Part shown: piece by piece, positions 9,656-18,127 of the stretch
How the letters are laid out: each line of letters opens with the position of its first letter
Numbering within the stretch: position 1 is the first letter of the stretch
From: Nostoc sp. KVJ20
Lineage (GTDB): Bacteria; Cyanobacteriota; Cyanobacteriia; Cyanobacteriales; Nostocaceae
DNA: 64,000 bases
Assembly: GCF_001712795.1 (NCBI RefSeq)
Contig: NZ_KV757632.1
Coordinates: 1 to 64,000, forward strand
Direction: 5' to 3'
Notes under the pieces: generated by a model
The model's database searches: none
The model's input: only the letters and a program-made list of their open reading frames with translations
What the model was told of the DNA's origin: nothing
Made by a program: the position numbers and the translations under genes

Positions 9656-10492
9656 GTGAGACGTGATGCAATTTTTTATACAATTTTCAAGCGTGTCCCA
9701 GGATTGTTTTTCGAGTTAATAGAACAGCCACCAGCCGAAGCTAGTAGCTATCGCTTTGAATCAGTTGAAGTTAAAGAACCAACATTTCGGATTGATGGGG
9801 TATTTTTACCTCCACCAGATGCAACATCTCAAATGATCTTTTTTGCTGAGGTGCAATTCCAAAAGGATGAGTTACTGTATCATCGCTTTTTCACCGAATC
9901 CATGCTGTATATGTATCGCAACCCGTCGCTTTACGATGACTGGTATGGGGTAATTATTTTACAGTCTCGCAACTTGGAACCGGAAAACACTACTATTCAC
10001 AGATCGTTACTGAACAGTTCCCAAGTACAACGAATTTATTTGGATGAGCTAGGTAGCCCTGATGAGCAAAAAGTAGGTATCAGTTTGATGCAGTTGACTA
10101 TTGCTTCAGACAATCAAATGGTGCAAGAAGCGAAACGTTTAATTGAGCGGGTGCAGCAAGAACAGATAACTGTTTTAGCTAAGAAGGAGATAATAGATGT
10201 AATCACAACTATCGCTGTTTATAAATTTGCCAACTTAAGTCGTGAAGAGGTAGAGGCAATGTTAGGAGTTAAGTTAGAAGAAACTAGAGTTTATCAAGAA
10301 GCTAAACAAGAGGGGATAGAACTAGGACTAGAACTAGGACGAGAACAAGGACTAGAACTAGGACTACAACGAGGAAGAGAACAAGCAAAACTTGAAGTTG
10401 TACCTCAGTTCTTAGCCCTTGGTATGTCGATGGAAGAGGTTGCCCAATCACTTAATTTAACCATCGAACAAGTAAGACTTGCATCTGAATAA
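9656..10492 (+). CDS. Rpn/DUF2887-type PD-(D/E)XK nuclease-like protein
   Basis: A 278-residue protein typical of the numerous cyanobacterial DUF2887/Rpn-family proteins, related to RpnA recombination-promoting nucleases and transposase-like genes. The nuclease core is visible as RIDGVF (about 45-50) and FAEVQFQ (about 62-68), the D...ExQ form of the PD-(D/E)XK site. The C-terminus has tandem GLELGREQ-like units followed by a small helical tail (VPQFLALGMSMEEVAQSL). The start is GTG at 9656 behind GGAGATGAGG. It sits 53 bp after the GTPase gene and interrupts the spacing to the Hsp70-like gene, so it may be a later arrival rather than part of that module. A degenerate repeat of its 3' end follows directly. 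Confidence 0.85.
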   Translation: MRRDAIFYTIFKRVPGLFFELIEQPPAEASSYRFESVEVKEPTFRIDGVFLPPPDATSQMIFFAEVQFQKDELLYHRFFTESMLYMYRNPSLYDDWYGVIILQSRNLEPENTTIHRSLLNSSQVQRIYLDELGSPDEQKVGISLMQLTIASDNQMVQEAKRLIERVQQEQITVLAKKEIIDVITTIAVYKFANLSREEVEAMLGVKLEETRVYQEAKQEGIELGLELGREQGLELGLQRGREQAKLEVVPQFLALGMSMEEVAQSLNLTIEQVRLASE

Positions 10493-10743
10493 TCACAACA
10501 ATTACTGGTTATAAATTTGCAAACTTAAGTACTGAAGAGGTAGAGGCGATGTTTGAAATTAAGTTACAAGAAACTAGGGTTTATCGAGAAGCTAAAGAAG
10601 AAGGACTAAAACAAGGGCGAGAAGAAGCAAAACTTGAACTTATACCTCGGTTCTTAGCTTATGGTATTTCTATAGAAGAGGTTGCCCAGTTACTTGATTT
10701 AACTATCGAACAAGTCGAACAAGTAAGACTTGCAACTGAGTAA
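10493..10743 (+). pseudogene. Duplicated 3' fragment of the Rpn/DUF2887 gene
   Basis: Directly after the stop of the preceding gene the sequence resumes a diverged copy of that gene's last part. The nucleotide track TATAAATTTGC-AACTTAAGT and GAAGAGGTAGAGGC occurs in both (10219-10257 and 10510-10547), and the encoded tail QETRVYREAKEEG...EEVAQLLDLTIEQV parallels the parent's. The copy lacks the nuclease core. An open frame of 64 codons from ATG 10549 survives, but no ribosome site precedes it. It is best read as a partial tandem duplication; a functional small protein cannot be excluded. Confidence 0.75.
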
Positions 10744-10982
10744 GAATCTTCAACATCAACTTAATAACTGCTGAAATTTTCATAGCGATGCCTAATTTGG
10801 GCTACGCCTACGGCCTTTCTATATAAAAGCGTAGCCCAATCTAAATATCGCGCCAAATAAAAAAGCCAGTGCTAAAGAGAATCAGTGGTACAAGACCAAA
10901 GAATTCTCTAAATTTGTAATTTTATGATACAACATTACAGTTTTAGCCAGCTATAAAACAAACAACAGAAAGTGATACTATA

Positions 10983-13958
10983 ATGAACCCTTTTCAACTC
11001 AACAAATATAGTGATCAAGAACCAAGTGAGAAACCACAAAAAAGATTTCCGGGATGGTTTGCTTTAGATTTTGGTACGTCAAATTCCACAGTTACACTCT
11101 TCGATCCCATTGAAGTACCGATCGCAGAAATTCTCCCCAAAGAACAAGAAATGCGGTTGCGCGATCGCTTATCACAATGGCTGAGTTCTCCCGCCTCCGT
11201 GGCTTTACCAGATGTCAGCGATGATGATTGGGCAAAGTTTATCATCGAAATTAGCAAAAATCTGGAGATAGAACCCAGCCGATTAAGTGAAGTATTTGAA
11301 AGTGACAATAAAGAGCGATTTTTGGAAGCAATTCGTCAAATTGAGCTTTCTTTAGGAAACAGCGAGAGGTTTCGCCGTGCTGTCAGCAAAAAACTTTACC
11401 AAATCTATCATGAGGTATTCCGCGTCCCTACCCTAGAGTCGCAAAATCTGATCCCAGTTGTCCTCGATATCGATCGCCGCGATACGGAAATTCCTAGCGA
11501 GTTGGAAATTTCGCAGTTAGGGGACTTAAAACTGCGGATGGGTAGGGAAGCTAGAGATAACCGCAAAAAAGCGATCGCTCAAGGTACAAGCAGTTCTTTA
11601 AAGGAAATTATCAGCAGATTTCACCATTCACCCAAACGCTATTTTGGTCAGGATCGGTTGTTTTCAGTTATTTTGGATGGTGAAGAAGAAATAATTACTG
11701 CTAATCAACTAATCCAATCTGCTTGGGCGCATTTAATCGAGTTAACTGAAGATTACCGCCAACGCGCCCAACGCAGATTTTCAGAAGGGACTTTTTTAAC
11801 AGCAGTTGTCACTTACCCAACTGTCGCCCCACCAGTTGTTCGCAAGGAAGTTAAGGAATTTGTTGAGCAATTGGGGATCGATGATGTCCAAACTGCTTAT
11901 GATGAAGCCGTTTCTGTGGCAATATTCTTTTTGTGGCGAGAATTTGGCGGTAATCTGAATATTGGCATCGAGTCATTCAAAACTCGTTGCCGTCAAGTAG
12001 GAAATAAATGGTCACAAAATGTCCTCGTTTTGGATATCGGCGGCGGAACCACAGACTTAGCTTTAATTGAACTAACTTTAGAAGATAAAACTCCTACCTT
12101 TGCCGATTATGAAGACCGAGGTTTAGGAGGACGTTACTATAAACTCACCCCCAAACTATTAGGTTCATCTGGTCATTTGCAATTAGGTGGTGAGTTAATT
12201 ACACTGCGGATTTTTAGATTATTAAAAGTTGCGATCGCAGACTTTTTATTGACAGCAGTGACAATAGGTGATATCGAAAGCGAAAAGCTAGAAGATTTAA
12301 TTAGCTCTGAGTTAAACGAGCGCTTTTTAGAACAAGGCAAATTCAAAACTGGTAGTCTTTTAAAATGTCTAGATAAAGAAAATCCAGAAGGTGATATCGC
12401 TTACAAAGATGCCTTAGATACCGCCGAGAAAGTATTACCTACCCGTTGGCAACAAGCACCCCAACGTCTGCAATCATTTTATATCCTTTGGGATTATGCA
12501 GAAGCCGCTAAACTTAAACTTGGGCAAAAAGCACCAGCAGATAATTCTCTATTAACCTTCACACTTACTGAACAGCAAATTTCCGAACTACTTACTCAAA
12601 GTACCGTTAAATTGCAAGTTCAAGATCCAAATCACATTTGCGTCACCCTAGATAACCATCAATTTGAACGAGCCGCCGTTGCAGGAATTAAAGAAGCGAT
12701 CGGTATTGCCAAAGGATTGATGGAAAGTCGATTGCGTCCCGATGATCTCACCAAAGATTCTTGGAATTCCCAAAAAGTTGATTGGTTAATTTTATCTGGA
12801 AAAACTTGTAATTTAGACATAGTGCAGCGCCAAATCTACCAAGAATTTAGTAAGTCTCCATATTTTGTCTGGAATCCAGAACGAATTACCTTTGTGTTGG
12901 AATTTACTAAATTAGCCACTTCAGCCGGTGCTTGCTATGCCGAGAAGTTGCGAAGATTAAGGTTCGATCCAGAAGAGTCTAAAAGCTTGCTGCGTAAGGG
13001 AGCTAACCAGCTAGAAATTGATGTCAAAAACCTGTTTTATTATTTACCTTGCAACTTCAAACGCAAGACCCAAAGTAACGATTTACTCACCATATTTAAA
13101 GCTGGACAAGAACTCTACCAACTCGCACCTTGGGAAACTGTCGCCAAAGTTCGTACTGCATGGCAAGGAATCCAATTAACTAATATTATTTACCGTCAAG
13201 ACTACGAGGATGGAGATTTACGACTATGGGGTAGCTTTGACGGCAAAAACCTCATGAATAAACTGGGAATGCAAGAAGCAGAGTTTCTGAAAAAAATTAA
13301 AATCCAGTTTGAGATTGACCAAACCCTTGAGTTTAATGTGTTGCTTTGTCAAGGAAATCCCCATTATTTAATTGATATTCCTGGCATTGATTTAGAATCG
13401 GTAGTTTCAGAAACTTCAGCGCTATTTGCTGATGGTAAATTGAACTGGAATATTGCTGTGGAAGGCTTTAATAAAGACTTGAATGATGGTGATATTGCCG
13501 TCAATGTTATTGAGTCCGCAACTGTTGATCAACCAGATGCTTATCATCTTGTATTTGAAGTAGGAAATGATGGGAGTAAATTGTTCCAAAAATTTCACTA
13601 TCTGCGTGATGGTGTGACGGAACCAGGAATTGGGTTAATTAGTAATCCCTTACCTCCTTTCCCGCAAACTGGCCAACACACTTTCTATGTTTATCAAACA
13701 GATTCAGAAACTAACAGCAAAAAATGGATACGAATTGGCGCACTTGCCAAACCAGATGTAACAACAGATTATCCTTGCCAATATCGGGTAACTCTCGATG
13801 ATCAAGGCATTCTGCGGATGCACGCTGGTGAAGTGCCTTACTGGACATCAAACAATCAGGAATGTCTAAAAGAAGAGGGATGCGTTTATCTTGCTGAATT
13901 AGAATTGCAGCCCAATGAAGTTGATAAAGAACGCGATCCATTTTGCGGCATACATTAA
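10983..13958 (+). CDS. Hsp70/actin-fold ATPase, SrfB-like
   Basis: A 991-residue protein whose first half has the two phosphate-binding loops of the Hsp70/actin/hexokinase fold: DFGTSNS (29-35) and DIGGGTTD (351-358). A third loop region near LILSGKTCN (about 600) could be the adenosine motif. It is much longer than DnaK and lacks the DnaK substrate-binding domain; the second half is beta-rich and unrecognised. Length and architecture match the SrfB family (PF07520 type) that travels with a dynamin-like SrfC in enterobacteria (recalled, not searched). It is followed after 127 bp by the 363-residue gene on the same strand. A chaperone-like or scaffold ATPase working with the GTPase at 7062 is the natural inference. 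The start ATG has only a weak ribosome site. Confidence 0.85.
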   Translation: MNPFQLNKYSDQEPSEKPQKRFPGWFALDFGTSNSTVTLFDPIEVPIAEILPKEQEMRLRDRLSQWLSSPASVALPDVSDDDWAKFIIEISKNLEIEPSRLSEVFESDNKERFLEAIRQIELSLGNSERFRRAVSKKLYQIYHEVFRVPTLESQNLIPVVLDIDRRDTEIPSELEISQLGDLKLRMGREARDNRKKAIAQGTSSSLKEIISRFHHSPKRYFGQDRLFSVILDGEEEIITANQLIQSAWAHLIELTEDYRQRAQRRFSEGTFLTAVVTYPTVAPPVVRKEVKEFVEQLGIDDVQTAYDEAVSVAIFFLWREFGGNLNIGIESFKTRCRQVGNKWSQNVLVLDIGGGTTDLALIELTLEDKTPTFADYEDRGLGGRYYKLTPKLLGSSGHLQLGGELITLRIFRLLKVAIADFLLTAVTIGDIESEKLEDLISSELNERFLEQGKFKTGSLLKCLDKENPEGDIAYKDALDTAEKVLPTRWQQAPQRLQSFYILWDYAEAAKLKLGQKAPADNSLLTFTLTEQQISELLTQSTVKLQVQDPNHICVTLDNHQFERAAVAGIKEAIGIAKGLMESRLRPDDLTKDSWNSQKVDWLILSGKTCNLDIVQRQIYQEFSKSPYFVWNPERITFVLEFTKLATSAGACYAEKLRRLRFDPEESKSLLRKGANQLEIDVKNLFYYLPCNFKRKTQSNDLLTIFKAGQELYQLAPWETVAKVRTAWQGIQLTNIIYRQDYEDGDLRLWGSFDGKNLMNKLGMQEAEFLKKIKIQFEIDQTLEFNVLLCQGNPHYLIDIPGIDLESVVSETSALFADGKLNWNIAVEGFNKDLNDGDIAVNVIESATVDQPDAYHLVFEVGNDGSKLFQKFHYLRDGVTEPGIGLISNPLPPFPQTGQHTFYVYQTDSETNSKKWIRIGALAKPDVTTDYPCQYRVTLDDQGILRMHAGEVPYWTSNNQECLKEEGCVYLAELELQPNEVDKERDPFCGIH

Positions 13959-13961
13959 ACC

Positions 13962-14042
13962 TCTGTGTTCCTCTGCATTGAAAACAATTAATATTTTTAA
14001 ACGCAGAGGGGCGCAAAGTAAACGCTAAGGGGCGCAGAGGTT
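13962..14042. repeat. CGCAGAGG-type dispersed repeat
   Basis: CCTCTGTGTTCCTCTGC on the left and CGCAGAGGGGCGCAAAG...GGCGCAGAGG on the right can pair across an AT-rich loop. It fills most of the gap between the SrfB-like gene and the next gene, so it may attenuate read-through. Confidence 0.6.
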
Positions 14043-14085
14043 TGCCAAGTTTTATTCGCTACGAAAATATTTGGAGGTGATATTC

Positions 14086-15177
14086 ATGCAGCACTTGCGT
14101 CAATTATTAGAGGTAGAAAACTCAGAGTTAGCCCGGTTACTGCGGTTTAGTTTGTATGGACTAGAGGCTACTTTAAATCAGGCTCGCACAGAATTACCCC
14201 TAGATCCAGGATCTAAAATATGTGATGAGGTGCTGCAAGAACTTCATAACCTGTTGGAACCTGAACCCCCACAGCAAAATACTGGTTGGGAAGATGCGCC
14301 AGCTGATTTAAAACTCAGTCACCTGCGAGAAGCTTTTAATTCTGACTCAGAACTGAATTATTATCTGGGTAATTCCCAACTGCAAAGCACAACGGACTCA
14401 GATTTGTGGAATGAGATTCAACGCAAGCTATTGCGAGTACCAGAAGATTTGGCTGCAACTTGGCGATCGCGCACCTTGGATTTAGCTCAAGAAGTTGGTG
14501 CGATCGCAGATAATTCTAACCTCTTTCAACTTCCCTTTATCCGAGACGAAATTATCTACCCTGGACTTACTGGTACTGTTCAAAGTCAGGGTTTAGCCTT
14601 GTATCAACAAGCACTTTCAAATTCTCAAAATACTCAAGGGAATGCATCCGATTTACCAGCGGCATTCCTATTTTTATATATGAATTTTATCGAAATAGAC
14701 CCAGATTTACATCATGCTTTAAAGAGCGTTTTTGGCTTTGATGTTGTTTCCTTGCACTCCAAACCAGAACAGCGACATCAATATATTGATGCTTTAAGCG
14801 ATCGCTTCCAACGCACCCAAAAAGCTGAAAAAAACACTGATCCCCTGTCAATTCTCCGTGCTTGGATTGATATGGACGAGGCTATACATTCCCTAATATT
14901 TGTACCACCCGCTGAACGCTATTCTTGGTGGGGAAAGCTACAACAAGAATCACGACGCATTTTGAAGAAAGTCGCTGATGAGGCAATTAATGCAGGTAAT
15001 GAAGTGCGAATTCGCCAATTATCGGGACTTTATGCAGATATCTGTGCTTCATCCAAGGATGACTTACAACTAGACTGTGGTGGTATTCCTGGTGAAGTCT
15101 TAACTTGTCTTCGAGTATATACGCGAATTAATCAAGAAGAATCTCCAGGCCGTGTAATATTTCGCTCATCACGCTAA
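14086..15177 (+). CDS. Unrecognised 363-residue protein, third gene of the GTPase/Hsp70-like module
   Basis: I do not recognise a family. The protein is acidic and mostly helical, with no signal peptide, membrane segment or catalytic motif that I can see. Notable segments are LARLLRFSLYGLEATL near the N-terminus and RAWIDMDEAIHSL in the second half. The start is the ATG at 14086, preceded five bases upstream by a near-perfect GGAGGTGA; the in-frame TTG at 14071 would place that site inside the gene. Its position after a SrfB-like gene suggests it fills the role of SrfA, but no sequence similarity was established. Good codon structure and a strong ribosome site make it a real gene. Confidence 0.8.
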   Translation: MQHLRQLLEVENSELARLLRFSLYGLEATLNQARTELPLDPGSKICDEVLQELHNLLEPEPPQQNTGWEDAPADLKLSHLREAFNSDSELNYYLGNSQLQSTTDSDLWNEIQRKLLRVPEDLAATWRSRTLDLAQEVGAIADNSNLFQLPFIRDEIIYPGLTGTVQSQGLALYQQALSNSQNTQGNASDLPAAFLFLYMNFIEIDPDLHHALKSVFGFDVVSLHSKPEQRHQYIDALSDRFQRTQKAEKNTDPLSILRAWIDMDEAIHSLIFVPPAERYSWWGKLQQESRRILKKVADEAINAGNEVRIRQLSGLYADICASSKDDLQLDCGGIPGEVLTCLRVYTRINQEESPGRVIFRSSR

Positions 15178-15263
15178 GAAAATTCTCTAATACAAGGAAA
15201 GGCAGACGATTTGGTGAATCGCTGCCTTGCCTCATCATCTAATGAAGGTAAAAACGTTTAAAT

Positions 15264-15443
15264 CTAAAGGATGCCCCAGAAGTGTAAAATCCCTTGACCA
15301 GAAAACACTTCAAGCGCAACAGCAGATAAAAAACCAATCATTGCAAAACGACCGTTCCAGTTTTCGCTCTGAGGAGTGAAGCCCCAGCGCAAAGCATTAG
15401 GATCTTCTGAAACCGAAGGCGTAGTCTTCTTAACGTCTGCCAT
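15264..15443 (-). CDS. High-light-inducible chlorophyll-binding protein (Hlip/Scp)
   Basis: A 59-residue single-helix protein of the LHC superfamily. The chlorophyll-binding signature ENWNGRFAMIGF (27-38) supplies the Glu, Asn and Arg of the ExxNxR motif inside one membrane helix that runs to about residue 50. Hlips sit in thylakoids, bind chlorophyll and carotenoid, and protect photosystem assembly under light stress. The start is ATG at 15443 with GGAG eight bases upstream; a longer in-frame reading to 15524 would add a basic stretch absent from Hlips. Monocistronic by context. Confidence 0.93.
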   Translation of the reverse strand: MADVKKTTPSVSEDPNALRWGFTPQSENWNGRFAMIGFLSAVALEVFSGQGILHFWGIL

Positions 15444-15772
15444 AAATAATACTCCGAGCTTTATGTTGTAACAGTTATAACTGCCTGTAAAGTAATGTAA
15501 CAGATTTTTACGGAAATGCAACATTAAATCAAGTCAAAATTCAGCAGTATATATTACGGGTACGTAGTTTAATCTTAACAGTTTCCTATGCCTACAGCTA
15601 CACTGATAGTAACCTCCTAATACATCCCTTTTTTTCATGCATATAAATTATATTTTGTCAAAACAAATTAGATGCGTTTCCCTTGAAGCCCCCACTGATT
15701 GTAATTACGAATTACGTTAGCGTAGCGGTAGCGAGTCTGCGAGCGTCATTACGAATTACGAATTATATTGAC
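15444..15772. other. Intergenic region with an AATTACG-type repeat
   Basis: Upstream of the Hlip gene the sequence is AT-rich and non-coding. At 15697-15764 lies TAATTACGAATTACGTTAGCG, a core GCGGTAGCGAGTC and a second AATTACGAATTA. Related elements are at 25527-25591, 34778-34853 and 43622-43665. Confidence 0.6.
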
Positions 15773-16501
15773 CTATGACTCACTACCGGGAAAAAATACA
15801 GGTAAGACAAACGCCGTCAGAATTCCACCCAACACAATCACCTCAATAATTCTGAGGTAAAAATTGTTTTGCATAAAATTATTCATTACCGCACCAAAGT
15901 TAGCCTGTAAGCTAGTCAACCAACCACGAAAACGACTAGACCATTTAGCAGGGCTATCTTCTGGGCGAAACTTCCACGAAAACATAGAGAGTAACAACGG
16001 CGCACCACCCACCTTGGTAGACATCAAAACATGAACCGCCACACAGCCAACCATCACAACCCAGGCACAAAGGTGGAGTGAGTACCAAATATGATCTAGC
16101 TGCCCTGCTGGAAGCCACTCTTCCTTCATCATCCTGCCAGAGTTCACAGCCAAAATAGCGGCGATGAGCATGAGAGTATTTGCTAGACGTTGCAAGCTAA
16201 CCCACCAAATTGGCTTGCCAAGCTGAGTTAGTTGCTGCAAAGAATCAGATTGAACAAGGCGCTTTTGTCCAGCATGAAAGCTATAGAGGGCAAAAGCTGG
16301 TAGAAGAAGCAAGAAACATAGTGCAAAAGTGCCGTGAATGCCTTGAATATCACCAATTTGAGGGAATGGGATTCTGCCAAATCTGCGATCGTAAGTGTTG
16401 TAAACTAGAAATCCAGTAATAATTGCTGCGATAACTAAAATTCCACTTAAGCCGTGAAGAATTCGCAATAACAAAGGTTGATAGGGTGCAGAACGGGACA
16501 T
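15773..16501 (-). CDS. Cytochrome b561/b6-type membrane protein
   Basis: A 242-residue integral membrane protein with four main hydrophobic helices plus a C-terminal one (about 215-237). Histidines suitable for haem ligation are H16 and H56 in the first helices and the pair H143/H157 separated by 13 residues, the usual spacing for a bis-His haem b helix. The family (PF01292 type) includes prokaryotic cytochrome b561 and cytochrome b subunits of hydrogenases and formate dehydrogenases, which pass electrons to or from quinone. No catalytic partner is encoded nearby, so the donor is unknown. ATG start at 16501. Confidence 0.85.
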   Translation of the reverse strand: MSRSAPYQPLLLRILHGLSGILVIAAIITGFLVYNTYDRRFGRIPFPQIGDIQGIHGTFALCFLLLLPAFALYSFHAGQKRLVQSDSLQQLTQLGKPIWWVSLQRLANTLMLIAAILAVNSGRMMKEEWLPAGQLDHIWYSLHLCAWVVMVGCVAVHVLMSTKVGGAPLLLSMFSWKFRPEDSPAKWSSRFRGWLTSLQANFGAVMNNFMQNNFYLRIIEVIVLGGILTAFVLPVFFPGSES

Positions 16502-16866
16502 AAAAATAATCCTGAGTAGATGATTGTATAGGACTCATATTTTATTTCTGAAAAAACTCAGTACAACTAAGAAGCCTTTTTGACTGTAGCAAGATTGCCT
16601 ATTGCCTATTGCCTGCCTACGCAAATTAGTTCAGAAATCAAAGCGGATTCCTATAGGAGTTTTGAATAGATAATTTAAGCTTTTGGTGAGACAAGAAAAT
16701 TGCCCTGGATATTTCACATAATAATTACAATTATTTCTAATAAGAGTGCTTAATCCCTACTGGCTGGTAGCTCAATATTTATACCATAAAGAAAAAACTA
16801 TCTGTTGTTGATAAACTAAGTTAATATGACATTCATGCTTACATATAGTAGCTGAGGTGTAGTGCG
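16502..16866. other. Intergenic region, no gene seen
   Basis: AT-rich spacer between divergent genes. A short TTGCCTA heptamer run lies at 16596-16615. Nothing else was recognised. Confidence 0.6.
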
Positions 16867-17223
16867 GTGAGTCAGGTTTTAAGCTTTGAATTAAGTGATG
16901 AAGTTTACGCGGCATTACAGCAACAAGCCGAGGTTGCAGGCGTATCTCTTGCAGAATTGGTAGCTACTTCTATAGAACAGCAGTATGCTTCTGTAAGACA
17001 TGAAAATTCGCAACTTGAAACAGAGAAAGAAGCAACTCGTCAACGCTTCCGAAGTCATGCTGGAAGCATTAATCTCGGTTACGCTACAGGAGCAGACAAT
17101 GAAAGCATTGATGCTGATTTAGCTAAAGCGTTTGTTATTACCCCAAGTGTGACGATTTCTAAATTATGCTCAAAAGTCCTCTACGATATCCTGGCGGTAA
17201 GTCAAAAGCAATTAATCAAATAG
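16867..17223 (+). CDS. Small RHH/CopG-like protein, possible antitoxin
   Basis: A 118-residue protein beginning at GTG 16867. Residues 3-30 (SFELSDEVYAALQQQAEVAG) look like a ribbon-helix-helix or CopG-type DNA-binding segment as seen in antitoxins, followed by a charged helix and the segment GSINLGYATGADNESIDADL. From about residue 88 the sequence (ITPSVTISKL onward) loses this character and its last 58 bases overlap the adenine methylase gene in another frame. That pattern suggests that the native C-terminus was lost or frameshifted when the methylase gene became adjoined. No cognate toxin gene follows. Confidence 0.6.
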   Translation: MSQVLSFELSDEVYAALQQQAEVAGVSLAELVATSIEQQYASVRHENSQLETEKEATRQRFRSHAGSINLGYATGADNESIDADLAKAFVITPSVTISKLCSKVLYDILAVSQKQLIK

Positions 17224-18047
17224 TTGAATATTTACCAGAGAGCTTTTCAGAATTTCGAGAGCCTTTTGTGGGTGGTGGCTCTGTATTTATTTATTTAAGA
17301 CAAAAGTTTCCTCATATCAAAATCTGGATTAACGATTTAAACCGCGAACTTTTTTTGTTTTGGAAATTTGCCCAATCTGAGCTACCTGAATTAGTTAAAG
17401 AAATTCGACATATTAAAGTCAAATATACAGATGGTAAATTACTCTTTACAGAATTAACTAGTGTAGATGTAAATAAGTTATCTGATTTAGAAAGAGCGGT
17501 TAGGTTTTTCGTACTCAATAGAATTACTTTTTCTGGAACTGTAGAATCAGGTGGTTTTTCTCAAGAAGCTTTTCATAAAAGATTTACTAATTCTTCAATA
17601 GAACGGCTAGGAAAGCTAGAAGATATACTATCAAAAAACGTCCAAATTACTAATTTAGATTACAGCCACCTATTAAAAACACAAGGAAAAGACGTATTTT
17701 TATTTTTAGATCCACCATATTTTAGTGCTACAAAATCAAAGCTATATGGTAAAGACGGTGACTTGCACACTTCTTTTGAACATCAGAGATTTGCTGAACT
17801 TTTGCAACAATGTCATCATCGTTGGCTAATTACCTACGACAACTCAACGCAAATTCGAGAAAATTTTCAATGGGCTAATATTTCAGAGTGGGAATTGCAG
17901 TATGGCATGAATAACTATAAACAAATTGGTGCAGCTAAAGGTAAAGAATTATTCATTACTAATTACGAAGTTAAACTTGATTTGGAGAAAAAATCACAAG
18001 TTCAGAATCTTGCTAATCCCGCTTTGCAATTGAGCCTTGAGATTTAA
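17166..18047 (+). CDS. DNA adenine N6-methyltransferase (Dam/MT-D12 family)
   Basis: Transfers methyl from S-adenosylmethionine to adenine N6 in DNA. The 293 residues show the D12-class signatures: RYPGGKSK (7-14), the AdoMet loop EPFVGGGSV (33-41) and the catalytic DPPY (about 182-185). The recognition sequence cannot be read from the protein; GATC is the common target in this family. No restriction endonuclease gene is adjacent, so it is an orphan candidate. Codons are AT-rich compared with trpD next door, hinting at a different history. It overlaps the preceding small gene by 58 bases and has no clear ribosome site, so translation may be coupled. Confidence 0.92.
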   Translation: MLKSPLRYPGGKSKAINQIVEYLPESFSEFREPFVGGGSVFIYLRQKFPHIKIWINDLNRELFLFWKFAQSELPELVKEIRHIKVKYTDGKLLFTELTSVDVNKLSDLERAVRFFVLNRITFSGTVESGGFSQEAFHKRFTNSSIERLGKLEDILSKNVQITNLDYSHLLKTQGKDVFLFLDPPYFSATKSKLYGKDGDLHTSFEHQRFAELLQQCHHRWLITYDNSTQIRENFQWANISEWELQYGMNNYKQIGAAKGKELFITNYEVKLDLEKKSQVQNLANPALQLSLEI

Positions 18048-18127
18048 ACCTAACTTTGATAGCTTTCAATTTTCCGGTAGGATAACCCCATAGCTCTCAA
18101 TATAGCTACAACATACAAACCTTAGCT

